A stretch of DNA of 64,000 nucleotides from positions 248,001 to 312,000 of the forward strand of contig CYUH01000014.1 of the NCBI GenBank assembly GCA_001403755.1, read 5' to 3'. The position numbers were made by a program, and so were the translations under genes. The DNA comes from Chryseobacterium senegalense (GTDB lineage: Bacteria > Bacteroidota > Bacteroidia > Flavobacteriales > Weeksellaceae). Shown here piece after piece: positions 41,073-51,600 of this stretch (within the stretch, counting starts at the first letter, position 1; the number at the start of each line of letters is the position of its first letter). The notes beneath the pieces are model-generated. The model was not told the DNA's origin. It saw nothing but the letters and a program-made list of their open reading frames with translations, and made no database searches.

Positions 41073-43127
41073 ATGAATGTTCCTAAAGCAAAAAAAATAG
41101 AAAAATTTCTTGAAATTCACGGTGACAGAAGGGTAGACCCCTATTACTGGCTCAACGAAAGAGAAAATCCCGAGGTGTTGAAATACCTCGAAGAAGAAAA
41201 TGCATACTGCGACGAAATCATGAAAGACACCGAAGATTTTCAGCAGTTGCTTTTCGACGAAATGAAAGCTAGATACAAAGAAGACGACGAAAGTTTACCT
41301 TATTTTTTTAATGAATACTGGTATTTGGTACGCTACGAAAAAGGGAAGGAATATCCCATTTTCAGCAGAAAATTCCAAACTTTGGAAAATGAAGAGGAAA
41401 TCCTCATTAATGTAAATATTTTAGCAGAAGGTGAAAAATTTTTCGAAGTAGGAAGTGTTGCCATTTCACCAGATAACCGCTTGATTTCTTACTCAACCGA
41501 CAATCTCGGGAGACGAATTTATACCATCAATTTTAAAAATCTAGAGACCGGAGAAGTATTCCAAGATCAGATTTTCAATACCACCGGAAAAGTAGTTTGG
41601 GCAAATGATAATCAGCATGTTTTTTATATAAGAAAAGATGATAGTTTGCGCGCTTTTCAGGTTTTCAGACATCAGTTGGGAACTCCATCGGAAGATGATG
41701 TTTTAGTTTTTCATGAAAAAGATGAAACTTTTGATGTTAATGTTTTCAAAACCAAATCGTTAGAATATATTTTCATTGCAAGTTCTAGTACAATTTCCGA
41801 TGAGATGCGTTTTATTCCGGCTGAAAATGTTTTCGCAGATTGGAAAATTGTGCAGCCAAGGATTGATGATTTAGAATATTCCGTCGAGCATTATCAAGAT
41901 GAATTTTACATCATAACCAATGCGGATGATGCTACTAATTTTAAAATCGTAAAAACCAAAGTTTCCCAGCCGGGGATTGAAAATTGGGTTGAAGTAATTC
42001 CTCATCGAAAAGAAACATTGCTCGAAGGTTTCGAAATTTTCAATGATTATTTAGTGCTAGAAGAAAGAACTGAAGGATTGCTCCATATCAAAATTATCGA
42101 TAATCACAGTGGAAATTCGCATTATTTGCAGTTTTCAGACCCAACTTATACCGCTTATATTGGGCTGAATTTAGAGTTTAATACCCAAAAACTCAGATTT
42201 GGTTACACTTCGCTTACCAAACCCAATTCAACTTTGGAATATGATATGAAGGCAAGGACTACCAAAATCTTGAAAGAGCAAGAGGTTTTAGGTGGAAAGT
42301 TCTTTAGGGAAAATTATGTTTCAGAAAGAATTTGGGCTCCGTCGAGAGATGGAAAAAGTAACATTCCTATTTCTCTGGTTTATCATAAAAACACAACAAA
42401 ATCAGCAGATACACCGTTGCTTCTGTACGGTTACGGAAGTTACGGGCACACCGTGGACGCTAGTTTTTCGAATGTACGATTGTCAATTCTCGATCGTGGT
42501 TTTATTTATGCAATTGCACACATTCGAGGTGGTGAATATTTAGGCAGGGATTGGTATGAAGAAGGAAAAATGCTGAATAAAAAGAATACTTTTTTTGATT
42601 TTATTGATGCTGGGAAGTATTTGAGTTCGGAAAATTATACTTCCGAAAAACATCTTTATGCGATGGGCGGAAGCGCAGGTGGACTTTTGATGGGCGCTGT
42701 GATCAATGAAGAGCCGGAACTTTTCAACGGAATTGTAGCGCAAGTTCCGTTTGTAGACGTGGTTACGACAATGCTTGATGAAACAATTCCTTTGACTACA
42801 GGAGAATTTGACGAATGGGGAAATCCGAAAATAAAAAAATATTACGATTACATGAAATCCTATTCGCCGTATGACAATGTGGAAGCTAAAAATTACCCGA
42901 ATATGTTGATTACCACAGGATTGCATGATTCGCAGGTGCAATATTGGGAACCAGCAAAATGGACCGCAAAACTCCGTGAGCTGAAAACAGATTCGAATAT
43001 TTTGGTTTTCAAGACCGATATGAGCGCTGGTCACGCCGGAGCTTCCGGTAGATTTGAATCTTTAAAAGAAGACGCACTCGAATATGCCTTTTTATTAAAA
43101 TTAGAAAATAAAATTGATGGAAAATAA
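41073..43127 (+). CDS. ptrB: Oligopeptidase B (S9 family serine peptidase)
   Basis: A 684-residue prolyl-oligopeptidase-family enzyme that cleaves short peptides, probably after basic residues. The N-terminal seven-bladed propeller (to about 400) precedes the alpha/beta-hydrolase domain. The catalytic triad is S534 in GGSAGG, D619 in GLHDSQV and H654 in SAGHAG. E. coli PtrB uses S532, D617 and H652, so the spacing is nearly identical. There is no signal peptide, so the protein is cytoplasmic. It overlaps the next gene by 11 bases. Confidence 0.93.
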   Translation: MNVPKAKKIEKFLEIHGDRRVDPYYWLNERENPEVLKYLEEENAYCDEIMKDTEDFQQLLFDEMKARYKEDDESLPYFFNEYWYLVRYEKGKEYPIFSRKFQTLENEEEILINVNILAEGEKFFEVGSVAISPDNRLISYSTDNLGRRIYTINFKNLETGEVFQDQIFNTTGKVVWANDNQHVFYIRKDDSLRAFQVFRHQLGTPSEDDVLVFHEKDETFDVNVFKTKSLEYIFIASSSTISDEMRFIPAENVFADWKIVQPRIDDLEYSVEHYQDEFYIITNADDATNFKIVKTKVSQPGIENWVEVIPHRKETLLEGFEIFNDYLVLEERTEGLLHIKIIDNHSGNSHYLQFSDPTYTAYIGLNLEFNTQKLRFGYTSLTKPNSTLEYDMKARTTKILKEQEVLGGKFFRENYVSERIWAPSRDGKSNIPISLVYHKNTTKSADTPLLLYGYGSYGHTVDASFSNVRLSILDRGFIYAIAHIRGGEYLGRDWYEEGKMLNKKNTFFDFIDAGKYLSSENYTSEKHLYAMGGSAGGLLMGAVINEEPELFNGIVAQVPFVDVVTTMLDETIPLTTGEFDEWGNPKIKKYYDYMKSYSPYDNVEAKNYPNMLITTGLHDSQVQYWEPAKWTAKLRELKTDSNILVFKTDMSAGHAGASGRFESLKEDALEYAFLLKLENKIDGK

Positions 43128-43470
43128 ATCTGAAAACCAACTATGGGAAGAAGTTGAACAATTTTTTGTTGAAAATTTCGATACCGATAAACATCCTCAA
43201 ATTGATACGATTTTGTTTTTAATTGGTGTGCAGGAACTCGGGAGTGGACAGCAGAAATATACGAAAGACGATAAGGTAAATATCCTACATATCGCAGTTT
43301 GCCGACTTTTGGAACCATTCGGATACTACAAATTTTCTCATTATGACGACGATGGATATCCGCATTTTGAGGAGGTGGAAAATCTCCCTGAATTGAAACC
43401 GAATGAACAGCAGATTTTAATGAAAAAAGCGATTATTCAGTATTTTATGGACGAAGAATTATTCAAATAA
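43117..43470 (+). CDS. Conserved hypothetical protein, co-transcribed with ptrB
   Basis: 117 residues from the ATG at 43117; the TTG three bases earlier is less likely. A small acidic helical protein (MENKSENQLWEEVEQFFVEN, then FLIGVQELGSGQQ, and a DDDGYPHFEEVENLPEL loop) that I cannot assign to a function. The 11-base overlap with ptrB shows coupled translation. There is no export signal. Its terminator also covers the convergent SRPBCC gene. Confidence 0.75.
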   Translation: MENKSENQLWEEVEQFFVENFDTDKHPQIDTILFLIGVQELGSGQQKYTKDDKVNILHIAVCRLLEPFGYYKFSHYDDDGYPHFEEVENLPELKPNEQQILMKKAIIQYFMDEELFK

Positions 43471-43474
43471 CAAT

Positions 43475-43500
43475 AAGATCGGTTTATGGCCGATCTTTTT
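43475..43500. terminator. Terminator shared by convergent genes at 43470 and 43484
   Basis: AAGATCGG at 43475-43482 pairs with CCGATCTT at 43490-43497, followed by T. The 3' end of the SRPBCC gene (43484) lies within the hairpin. Confidence 0.78.
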
Positions 43501-43984
43501 CGTTAATGATGTTCGCTAATTGCAGTAAAGCCATTTTAAAACCTTCTTCAAAACCCATTTCCAGGATTTTTCTCATGTCTGATTCAGAATTAAAATGAAT
43601 GTTCACGGTAAGTTTTGTTCCATCGTCAACGCCGGTAAAGCCTAAAAGCCATTTTACAGAGGGAAAATCTGGGTCGACATTCCCTTGCGCATCAGTGAAA
43701 AAATCGGTCCAGTCGAAACTTCGGTGAAAAGTAATTTCGTGATATTCTGCGCCGCCGTACTGTTTTTCGTTGGCCGGACCTACCATTGCATAATTCCATC
43801 TTCCGCCTTCACGAAAATCCAGTTTTTGGGTTTCGCATTTCCATGGTTTTGGCGCCCACCATTGGTCAAGGAGTTCCGACTTTGTAAAATGATCCCAAAT
43901 AACGGATACATCAGTATGAAATACTTTCATCACAAAAACTGTTGCCGCCTCAAAATCTTTATTAAAAACAATCTCAGATTTCAT
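43484..43984 (-). CDS. SRPBCC / AHSA1-family protein
   Basis: A 166-residue protein of the START-like superfamily (activator of Hsp90 ATPase homologue 1-like). It has VFVMKVFHTDVSVIWDHFTKSELLDQWW near residues 16-43, REGGRWNYAM near 58-67, and WLLGFTGVDDGTKLTVNIHF followed by a helix GFEEGFKMALLQLANI. Such proteins bind hydrophobic ligands, and many in Bacteroidota are uncharacterised. Here it is monocistronic with a -7 box 14 bases from the start. Confidence 0.85.
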   Translation of the reverse strand: MKSEIVFNKDFEAATVFVMKVFHTDVSVIWDHFTKSELLDQWWAPKPWKCETQKLDFREGGRWNYAMVGPANEKQYGGAEYHEITFHRSFDWTDFFTDAQGNVDPDFPSVKWLLGFTGVDDGTKLTVNIHFNSESDMRKILEMGFEEGFKMALLQLANIINEKDRP

Positions 43985-43998
43985 ATATGTAGTTTTAA

Positions 43999-44006
43999 CA
44001 AATTTA
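43999..44006 (-). promoter_or_regulatory. Promoter -7 box for the SRPBCC gene
   Basis: Minus-strand TAAATTTG, with 14 bases to the start at 43984. The rest of the gap to 44173 is AT-rich with no other feature. Confidence 0.5.
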
Positions 44007-44172
44007 ATTCTTTATTTGATATCTCGTTGGTTTCCAAAATATTTTGCGATGAATTTAGGAGTAATTTGTTAAAAAAATGGATTTTAAGAAACTTCTAATA
44101 ATATTTTTAACTTTTTTGTGTTATATTAATCTTAAAATCAGTAATTTTAACAATTCAAATTAAAATCTCATA

Positions 44173-45720
44173 ATGAACAATAAGTTTATTCCATTTATCT
44201 CTGTATTGATGACGATTTCAATGATTGTCTTTGTCACGTTACAATTATATTGGATAAAAGAGTTGTATTCCGCGCTGAACCAAGATTTTTCGAACAAAGT
44301 GTATTCTGCACTCGAAACCACTGCCCTCAAGACCCAGCAATTGGAAGTGGATAAATATCTGAACCAGGATTATAAAAATTTTGCCAAGAATGTTATCGAT
44401 AGCAGCAATCAGCCGACGCAGACGTATATTCAGCAAAATTCCGATTCAGCGAACAGACAGACCATTACTTTTCAGAAAAGTATCGTTGAAAACCAAAAAT
44501 TTCCGATTTCTCAGAAAGGTGATAGTCTAAAACTTACCAAATTATACACCGACGAAGGGATTTTAAAAATTAAAAAAGAACGTAATTCGTCGGAACCACT
44601 TACTGCACAACTTAGTAAAGACATTAATAATAATACTTATGCACTGAAAGAATTTGCAAAACTCAGTGCTTCCAATCTTCCGATTGAGAAAAGAGTGGAC
44701 GTCAGAACTTTGGATTCCGTTTTGGATAAAGAGCTGAAAATGAACGGTTTAAAAACGAAAGTTGGCTTTGCAGTGATGGATAAGAAGAACAATATCACCA
44801 AAGTTGTTAATGATATTTATAAAGCTGGAAAAGATGAAAGCGATTATACCTATCCGCTTTTTACCGATAGCGAAGATAGGACGCTTTATACTTTGGCTCT
44901 CGTATTTCCAGATAAAAAATATTCACTTGCAAAGACTAATTTGCCGATGCTTCTTGGGACGATCATGTCTTTGCTTACGATTTTGGGGATTTATATTATT
45001 TCCATTAATTATATGATGAGGCAAAAGAAAATTGCGGAAGTGAAAACCGATTTCATTAATAATATGTCGCATGAGTTCAAAACGCCTTTGGCAACGATTT
45101 CGGTAGCGACAGATTCTTTGGCAAATGATAAAATTGCGACCAATCCGGAGAAAGTGAAGTATTATTCCGGTTTGATTAAGCAGGAAAATCTGAGGATGAA
45201 AAAACAGGTAGAAAACGTTCTCAATATGTCGAAACTTGAAAGAAATGAGGTGAAACTTTTCTTGAAGGAAACCGATGTAAGAGCTTTGATTAAAGAAATT
45301 ACCGAATCTTTCGGATTGATCGTAGCGCAGCGAAATGGTACGCTCACCCAAGAATTCAATACGGATCGCTATAAATTTAAAATTGATGAGTTTCATATTT
45401 CCAATGCGTTGGTGAATTTGCTTGATAACGCTAATAAATATTCGCCGGAAGCACCAGAAATAAAAGTGAGGACTCGAAATGAGGGCAATTGGTATGTGGT
45501 AGAGATTTCCGATAAAGGAATGGGTATGGAAACTGATAATAAAACCCGGATTTTCGAGAAATTTTTCCGCGAAGAAACCGGAAATATTCATAATGTTAAA
45601 GGACAAGGGTTAGGACTTTCCTACGTGAAAAAGATCATAGAATTGCACAAAGGCCAAATAATTGTAGATTCTCAGAAAGGAAAGGGAAGTACTTTTACCA
45701 TAAAATTGCCAATGAGCTAA
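44173..45720 (+). CDS. Sensor histidine kinase
   Basis: 515 residues. TM1 is at 7-26, a periplasmic sensor of about 230 residues with no recognisable fold runs to 255, and TM2 is at 257-279. There is no HAMP domain. HisKA has H300 in DFINNMSHEFKTPLA, followed by HATPase_c with the N-box LVNLLDNANKYSPEAP, G1 DKGMGM and G2 GQGLGLSYV. It autophosphorylates H300 and should transfer to D53 of the response regulator encoded 71 bases downstream. The stimulus is unknown. Confidence 0.93.
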   Translation: MNNKFIPFISVLMTISMIVFVTLQLYWIKELYSALNQDFSNKVYSALETTALKTQQLEVDKYLNQDYKNFAKNVIDSSNQPTQTYIQQNSDSANRQTITFQKSIVENQKFPISQKGDSLKLTKLYTDEGILKIKKERNSSEPLTAQLSKDINNNTYALKEFAKLSASNLPIEKRVDVRTLDSVLDKELKMNGLKTKVGFAVMDKKNNITKVVNDIYKAGKDESDYTYPLFTDSEDRTLYTLALVFPDKKYSLAKTNLPMLLGTIMSLLTILGIYIISINYMMRQKKIAEVKTDFINNMSHEFKTPLATISVATDSLANDKIATNPEKVKYYSGLIKQENLRMKKQVENVLNMSKLERNEVKLFLKETDVRALIKEITESFGLIVAQRNGTLTQEFNTDRYKFKIDEFHISNALVNLLDNANKYSPEAPEIKVRTRNEGNWYVVEISDKGMGMETDNKTRIFEKFFREETGNIHNVKGQGLGLSYVKKIIELHKGQIIVDSQKGKGSTFTIKLPMS

Positions 45721-45791
45721 TTGAAAATTAACAAAAAATAAAATAAGATTTGGAAAACAATCTTATCACACAAAATTTAAATAAATAAATT

Positions 45792-46478
45792 ATGAGCAAC
45801 AGAATCTTATTAGTAGAAGACGACCAAAGTTTTGGTGCTGTTTTAAAAGATTATTTAACCATAAATAATTTCGAAGTTACCCTTGCAACAGATGGTGAAC
45901 AGGGTTTGAAAGAATTCACAGAAAATGAATTTGATATTTGTATTTTTGACGTGATGATGCCTAAAAAAGACGGTTTCAGTTTAGCTGAAGATGTGAAGAG
46001 AATTGATAAAAACACGCCAATTATATTCCTTACCGCAAGAAATATGCGTGAAGATATATTGAAAGGTTATCAACTCGGAGCCGACGATTATATTACCAAA
46101 CCTTTTGATACAGAACTTTTGTTGTATAAAATAAAAGCAATTCTGCAAAGAAGTGCAGTTTTGGAAGACGAAGAGCAGGAGCAATTCAAAATTTCCAATA
46201 TTTTCTTCGATTCGATGCTGCGTCAGTTAAGGGTTGGTGATAATGAATATAAGCTTTCGCCGAAAGAAAATGAATTGCTTAAATTGCTTTGCATCCATCG
46301 CAACGATTTCATGCCGAGAGATTTGGCTTTGCGAAAAATCTGGAAAAAAGAAAATTATTTTACCGCAAGAAGTATGGATGTTTACATTGCTAAACTTCGA
46401 AAACTGTTGAAAGACGACGAAGGATTGGAAATCATCAACGTTCACGGGGAAGGTTTCAGGTTGTTGGTAAAGAATTAA
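45792..46478 (+). CDS. OmpR-family response regulator
   Basis: 228 residues. The receiver domain has the acidic pair E9/D10, the phospho-acceptor D53 (IFDVMMPKKDG), a switch threonine in PIIFLTAR and K in YITKPF. The C-terminal winged helix starts near residue 134 (YKLSPKENELLKLLC, then RSMDVYIAKLRKLL and IINVHGEGFRLL), a typical trans_reg_C. It is the cognate partner of the kinase encoded just upstream. Target genes are not evident; no direct repeats in the window identify its binding site. Confidence 0.95.
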   Translation: MSNRILLVEDDQSFGAVLKDYLTINNFEVTLATDGEQGLKEFTENEFDICIFDVMMPKKDGFSLAEDVKRIDKNTPIIFLTARNMREDILKGYQLGADDYITKPFDTELLLYKIKAILQRSAVLEDEEQEQFKISNIFFDSMLRQLRVGDNEYKLSPKENELLKLLCIHRNDFMPRDLALRKIWKKENYFTARSMDVYIAKLRKLLKDDEGLEIINVHGEGFRLLVKN

Positions 46479-46499
46479 TTGAAATTCAAATAAAATAAA

Positions 46500-46535
46500 A
46501 ATAGCTCAGAGGTTTCTGAGCTATTATTTTTATAA
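46500..46535. terminator. Bidirectional terminator between the regulator and the SPOR gene
   Basis: AATAGCTCAGA at 46500-46510 pairs perfectly with TCTGAGCTATT at 46515-46525 around GGTT, with T-rich sequence on both sides. Confidence 0.85.
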
Positions 46536-46547
46536 AATTGGTAAGGA

Positions 46548-47075
46548 TTATTTTGCCTCAACGCAGAAAACTCTGTACTGAACAGCAATTGCACCTTTAA
46601 AATAGCTTTTGATTCTCGCTAAATCGCCTGCAGCACTTTGCTTGGAAATATAGCTGCCTGCCATCACTTTATAATTTGGCCGTAGCGAAGCATCGATTTC
46701 TACTTTCATGTTAGGGAATCTTCTGCGGAAATACATCCCAACTTCACGCGCTTCCTCATTGCTTTTTACTACTGCAAGTTGAATTTTATACCCCATAATT
46801 CTTGGGTTTCTTCTGCAAATTTCAGCGCGCGAAAGTTCTTTTTCCGGTACGGTAATCTTTGGAGTAGATGTTCTAGGAGTGTTATCTGATGAGGAATTTG
46901 CAATCGTGGTTGCGCATTTATTCTCCATCGTAGTAAGTAGATCATCTACTTTTTTGTCCATACTTATGGTAAGTGGTGTTCCGGAAATGGTATCGTTTTT
47001 CACAACTTGCTGGGCGTCAATCTGATTCATCATCACGAAAGAAAACGCGGTGAAAATTTTAAGGATATATTTCAT
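46548..47075 (-). CDS. Exported SPOR-domain protein
   Basis: 175 residues from the ATG at 47075. A -7 box at 47093 lies inside the longer frame, which argues for this start. The signal peptide at residues 1-22 ends near DAQQ. A Ser/Thr-rich linker at about 65-85 precedes a SPOR domain from 95 to 170 (MGYKIQLAVVKSNEEA, then PNYKVMAGSYISKQSAAGDL). SPOR domains bind denuded peptidoglycan at the septum. The precise role is not known. It is periplasmic, possibly outer-membrane-associated. Confidence 0.82.
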   Translation of the reverse strand: MKYILKIFTAFSFVMMNQIDAQQVVKNDTISGTPLTISMDKKVDDLLTTMENKCATTIANSSSDNTPRTSTPKITVPEKELSRAEICRRNPRIMGYKIQLAVVKSNEEAREVGMYFRRRFPNMKVEIDASLRPNYKVMAGSYISKQSAAGDLARIKSYFKGAIAVQYRVFCVEAK

Positions 47076-47092
47076 TAAAGAATTATTTTTCG

Positions 47093-47100
47093 CAAATTTA
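47093..47100 (-). promoter_or_regulatory. Promoter -7 box for the SPOR gene
   Basis: Minus-strand TAAATTTG, followed by C, with 17 bases to the ATG at 47075. Confidence 0.5.
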
Positions 47101-47204
47101 TAACAAATAAAAATCATACCAACATTTGTTATTTAGAATTAATACAAATTAACTAAAAACGGCAATTGCTCTTTCTTCCAGCGTTAATTTTCTGTTAAAA
47201 GTCT

Positions 47205-47212
47205 TATTTTTG
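47205..47212 (+). promoter_or_regulatory. Promoter -7 box for the act operon
   Basis: TATTTTTG, followed by C, 50 bases before the actA ATG. It is the only such box in the operon region, so all six genes probably share it. Confidence 0.55.
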
Positions 47213-47262
47213 CGCTATTGAAAAGTAAACTCAAAATATTTTACTAACCCAAGATTTTATAA

Positions 47263-48624
47263 ATGATTAGTTGGAGAAAGCATTACAAAAGGGGTCTTAT
47301 CGCAATAGGTCTATTGCTATCGACCAGTGCTTCTATTTACGCTCAAGGAGATGCTAAGAACGGTGAAAAGCTTTTTAAAGCGAACTGTACCGCGTGTCAC
47401 GCATTGGACAAACAATTGGTTGGGCCTGCATTAGGCGGCGTAGTAGACAGACTTAAAAAAGAGCAAAATCTAGACACGGATTGGCTTCACAAATGGATTA
47501 AAGACAATAAAGCTTTGAGAGCTTCTGGCGATAAATATGCCAATGAAGTTTACGAAAAGTTTAATAAAACGGAAATGCTTGCGTTTCCTGCTCTTTCCGA
47601 TCAGGATATTAATGATATTTTAGAGTATACCACAAATCCACCGGCGCCAGAACCTGCAGCGGATGCAGCGGCTACTGCTGGAACGGATTCTATGGCGGCT
47701 TTGGAAGCAGCAAAAAAAGAATCGGTTAATTCGAAAATTATCTTAATTTCTCTATTTGCAATCGGTGGTCTTCTGTTATGGTTGCTATTCAAATTGAGAC
47801 AACTTGTAAAACTTCAGCAATCCGAAGAATTAGCAGGGCTTAATGAAACCAGAGCTACTTCGTTTGCCGATATGTATAAGAGATATCACTATGTAGGCAA
47901 AGGAATATTGGTGGTTCTCGGAGTATTGGCTGCTTATGGAATTTGGAACTGGATGATGTGGATCGGAGTTTATAAAGGGTATAAGCCGGAACAACCAATT
48001 TACTTCTCGCACAAAATTCACGCGGGTGAAAATAAAATTGACTGTCAACTTTGTCACTCTTCTGCGAAATATGGTAAAGTTTCCGAAATCCCATCGATGA
48101 ACGTTTGTATGAACTGTCACCGAACAATTTCTGAGTATAACGGAAAATATATGGAGCCAGGAAAGGATAAAGCTTTCTATGACGGCGAAATCAAGAAGAT
48201 CTATGCCGCAACAGGTTGGGATCCTGAAAAGCAACAATACACAGGCAAGACACAGCCAGTGGAATGGACTAGAATTCACAACATGCCTGATTTCGTGTAC
48301 TTCAATCACTCTCAGCACGTAGTAGCAGGTGAGCAAGCGATTATTAACTCTTTCAACAAAAAGAATCCTGATGCTAAGATTGATGTGGTGTGTAAAGCTT
48401 GTCATGGCCAAATAGATACCATGAATGTGGTGCAAATGGCGAATGATTTTACAATGGGTTGGTGTATCGAGTGTCACAGAACAACAGAAGTTGATATGAA
48501 CAACGGTTATAATAAAGAGTACTTCAAAAATCTACACGAAAAACTGAAAAAACAATATGGTTCAGGTACGAAAATTACGGTAGATGCTATTGGAGGTCTT
48601 GAGTGTGGTAAATGTCATTATTAA
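47263..48624 (+). CDS. actA: Alternative complex III subunit ActA, six-haem cytochrome c
   Basis: 453 residues with six CxxCH motifs at residues 42-46, 261-265, 282-286, 377-381, 401-405 and 448-452. The N-terminal signal (to about 27) is followed by a monohaem cytochrome c domain, a linker, TM helices at 158-178 and 212-235, and the pentahaem ActA domain. The single-haem fusion is seen in some flavobacterial ActA proteins. It passes electrons taken from menaquinol by ActB/ActC to a soluble or membrane cytochrome c. First gene of the operon, 21 bases before actB. Confidence 0.93.
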   Translation: MISWRKHYKRGLIAIGLLLSTSASIYAQGDAKNGEKLFKANCTACHALDKQLVGPALGGVVDRLKKEQNLDTDWLHKWIKDNKALRASGDKYANEVYEKFNKTEMLAFPALSDQDINDILEYTTNPPAPEPAADAAATAGTDSMAALEAAKKESVNSKIILISLFAIGGLLLWLLFKLRQLVKLQQSEELAGLNETRATSFADMYKRYHYVGKGILVVLGVLAAYGIWNWMMWIGVYKGYKPEQPIYFSHKIHAGENKIDCQLCHSSAKYGKVSEIPSMNVCMNCHRTISEYNGKYMEPGKDKAFYDGEIKKIYAATGWDPEKQQYTGKTQPVEWTRIHNMPDFVYFNHSQHVVAGEQAIINSFNKKNPDAKIDVVCKACHGQIDTMNVVQMANDFTMGWCIECHRTTEVDMNNGYNKEYFKNLHEKLKKQYGSGTKITVDAIGGLECGKCHY

Positions 48625-48645
48625 TAACAAAAATTAGAAGTATCA

Positions 48646-51600
48646 ATGGCTTCAAATAAAATACAATTCAGAAGTATTCACGAACTGAAAGATCCTAGCT
48701 TAAATGGAAAGCTGGCTCAAAAAGAATTTCAGAACGAAATTCCGGTTGAGGAACTATTGGGAAGTAATGAATCTAAAGAATCTGGAACTTCAAGAAGAGA
48801 TTTCCTTAAACTTTTAGGATTTTCTACAGCAGCAGTTACTTTAGCAGCTTGTGAAGCTCCGGTTCTTAAAACAATTCCGTACGTGGTAAAACCACACGAA
48901 ATTATACCAGGGATTCCTAATTATTATGCATCTACTTATTTCGATGGATACGATTTTGCCAGTGTTTTAGTAAAAACCAGAGAAGGTAGACCAATCAAAA
49001 TAGAACCAAATCCTTTAGCTAAAGAGTTGGGTAAAACCAGTGCAAGAGCGCAAGCAGCGGTACTTTCCCTTTATGATAATGATAAAGTAAAGCAACCAAA
49101 ACTTGACGGGAAAGATGAAACTTTCGATAAGGTAGACGATTTTGTTTTGAAAGGTTTGGCAGATGCACAAGCTTCCGGGAAGAAAATTGTTCTTTTATCG
49201 CATTCGTACGCATCGCCAACTTTCAAGAAATTATTTGCAGATTTCAAAGCCAAATATCCTACAGCGGAATTGGTTACTTATGATGCAATTCCTTATACAG
49301 CAGCTTTAGATGCAGCTCAGGAAGTTTTCGGACAAAGAGCATTACCGGTTTATGACCTTTCTAAAACGCAGTTGGTTGTCTCATTCCAAGCTGATTTCTT
49401 AGGCGATTACAATGGAGGTTCATTAGAAACATCCTACGCTGCTGCTAGAAAACCTGGCCCAGATATGTTGAGACATATTCAAGTGGAATCCAACATGTCC
49501 TTAACAGGAGCAAATGCCGATACAAGAATTAAATTGAAACCAAGCGCGGTGAACAAAGTTCTTGTGGAAGTTTACAACGGTTTAAATGGAGGCGCGACGA
49601 GCAAAGAAGCTGCTGAAATCGTGAAAGAACTTCAAGCAAAAGGCAGCAACGCTGTTGTTTTAGCAGACGGCTCAAAAGCAGCTCAGGTTTTAGCGCATTT
49701 AATCAATCAAAAATTAGGATCTGCTGCTTTCACAGGTAAGGCAAGTTTCTTAAAAGAATTTGATGCGGCAAGATATCAAGAATTTTTATCTTGGATGAAT
49801 GCAGGTCTAGTTGGGGTTTTAATTACAAATAATGTAAATCCAATTTATTCCAATAATAAAGGTGAAGATTTCAAAAAATTAGTAGCAAAAGTACCATGTG
49901 TAGTTGCCGTTGCTGACAAGAAAAACGAAATGTACAAAGCAGCGAAAGCTGTTATCCCGGTTGCCAATTGGTTGGAATCTTGGGGAGATATGACTCCACA
50001 AACCGGTGTTTATACTTTGATGCAGCCAACGATCCAAAAAATCTACAAATCAAGACAGATTGAAGAATCCCTTTTGGTTTGGATGAATGGTAAAAATAGT
50101 GCTGCAAATAATTACTATGATTATTTGAGAGCTAATGCAGCTTCCTATATCGGTGGAACTACTTTTAATAAAGCTCTATACAATGGAGTTTTAGAAGGTG
50201 GAATGACTACCACACTTGCTTATTCCGGCGGAAATGCTGCACAAGCAGTAGCGCAACTGTCTGGTTTCAAAGCATCTGATTTGGAATTGGTTCTATATAC
50301 CAAAACTTCTATCGGTGATGGTACACAAGCCAATAACCCGTGGTTGCAGGAGATGCCAGATCCAATTACCAGACTTTCTTGGGATAATTACTTAACCGTT
50401 TCTCCTAAAGATGCTGAAAAATTAGGTCTAAATAATGATCTTAATGCGAGAATGCAGCTAGACGGATCCGTGGTAAATCTTACGGTGAACGGCGTTACCA
50501 TTAAAAATGTACCTGTATTCATTCAGCCGGGACAAGCGGAAGGATCTATGGGATTGGCGCTAGGTTATGGTAAAAAAGATTCGGGTAAAGTAGCAGAAAC
50601 CGGTGTTAATGCATATCCTTTATTCGATGGTTCAAACTCGGTTTTATCCAATGTAAAAATTGAGAAAACAGGAGACGAGCATGAATTTGCAGGAATGCAG
50701 CTTCAAAATACTTTGATGGGCCGTTACGAAATCGCAAGAGAAGTTCCTCTGGATACTTTCCTTAATGTGAAATTCGACGATGAAAAATTAGGTTGGAACA
50801 AGCCTTTAGAATTTCATACCATTGGTGGTGCTTTACCAGCTGGAAAAATCGACCTTTGGGATGCATTCGATGATACTGATGGACCACACTTTAACCTATC
50901 TGTAGATTTGAATTCATGTACAGGTTGTGGAGCTTGTGTAATCGCTTGTCAAGCGGAAAATAACGTTCCAGTTGTAGGTAAAGAGGAAGTAAGAATGTCC
51001 AGAGATATGTTCTGGTTGAGAATTGACCGTTACTATTCTACTTCGGTTCCTGCGGAAATGGATAAAAACAAGGACAACAAACTATCTCAGGAAGAGGCGA
51101 TCTCTGCTGATCTTAATGTTCCTGGTATGTATGGTCACGCTTTCGATAAAGAAAGCGGAATCCTAAACCATCCGGCGGACAATCCTGATGTAATCTTCCA
51201 ACCGGTAATGTGTCAGCACTGTAACCACGCTCCTTGTGAAACTGTTTGTCCGGTAGCGGCGACTTCACACGGAAAGCAAGGTCAAAACCAAATGGCATAT
51301 AACAGATGTATCGGTACAAGATATTGTGCGAACAACTGTCCTTACAAAGTAAGAAGATTCAACTGGTTTACTTATAACCTTAATGATAAATTCGACTTCA
51401 ATCAAAATAATGATTTAGGAAGAATGGTTCTAAACCCAGATGTTGTGGTAAGAACAAGAGGGGTTATGGAAAAATGTTCAATGTGTATTCAAATGACACA
51501 GAACACCATCCTAGAAGCGAAGAAAGAAGGTAGAAAAGTAAAAGATGGTGAATTCTCTACTGCTTGTGTGAATGCTTGTTCTACAGGAGCAATGAAGTTT

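Noticed and set aside
44923..45606. Minus-strand 227-residue open frame
   Set aside because: It is antisense to the histidine kinase, whose H300, N-box and G-boxes are all intact.
47830..48477. Minus-strand 215-residue open frame opposite actA
   Set aside because: It is a shadow of the six-haem ActA gene and has no recognisable domain of its own.
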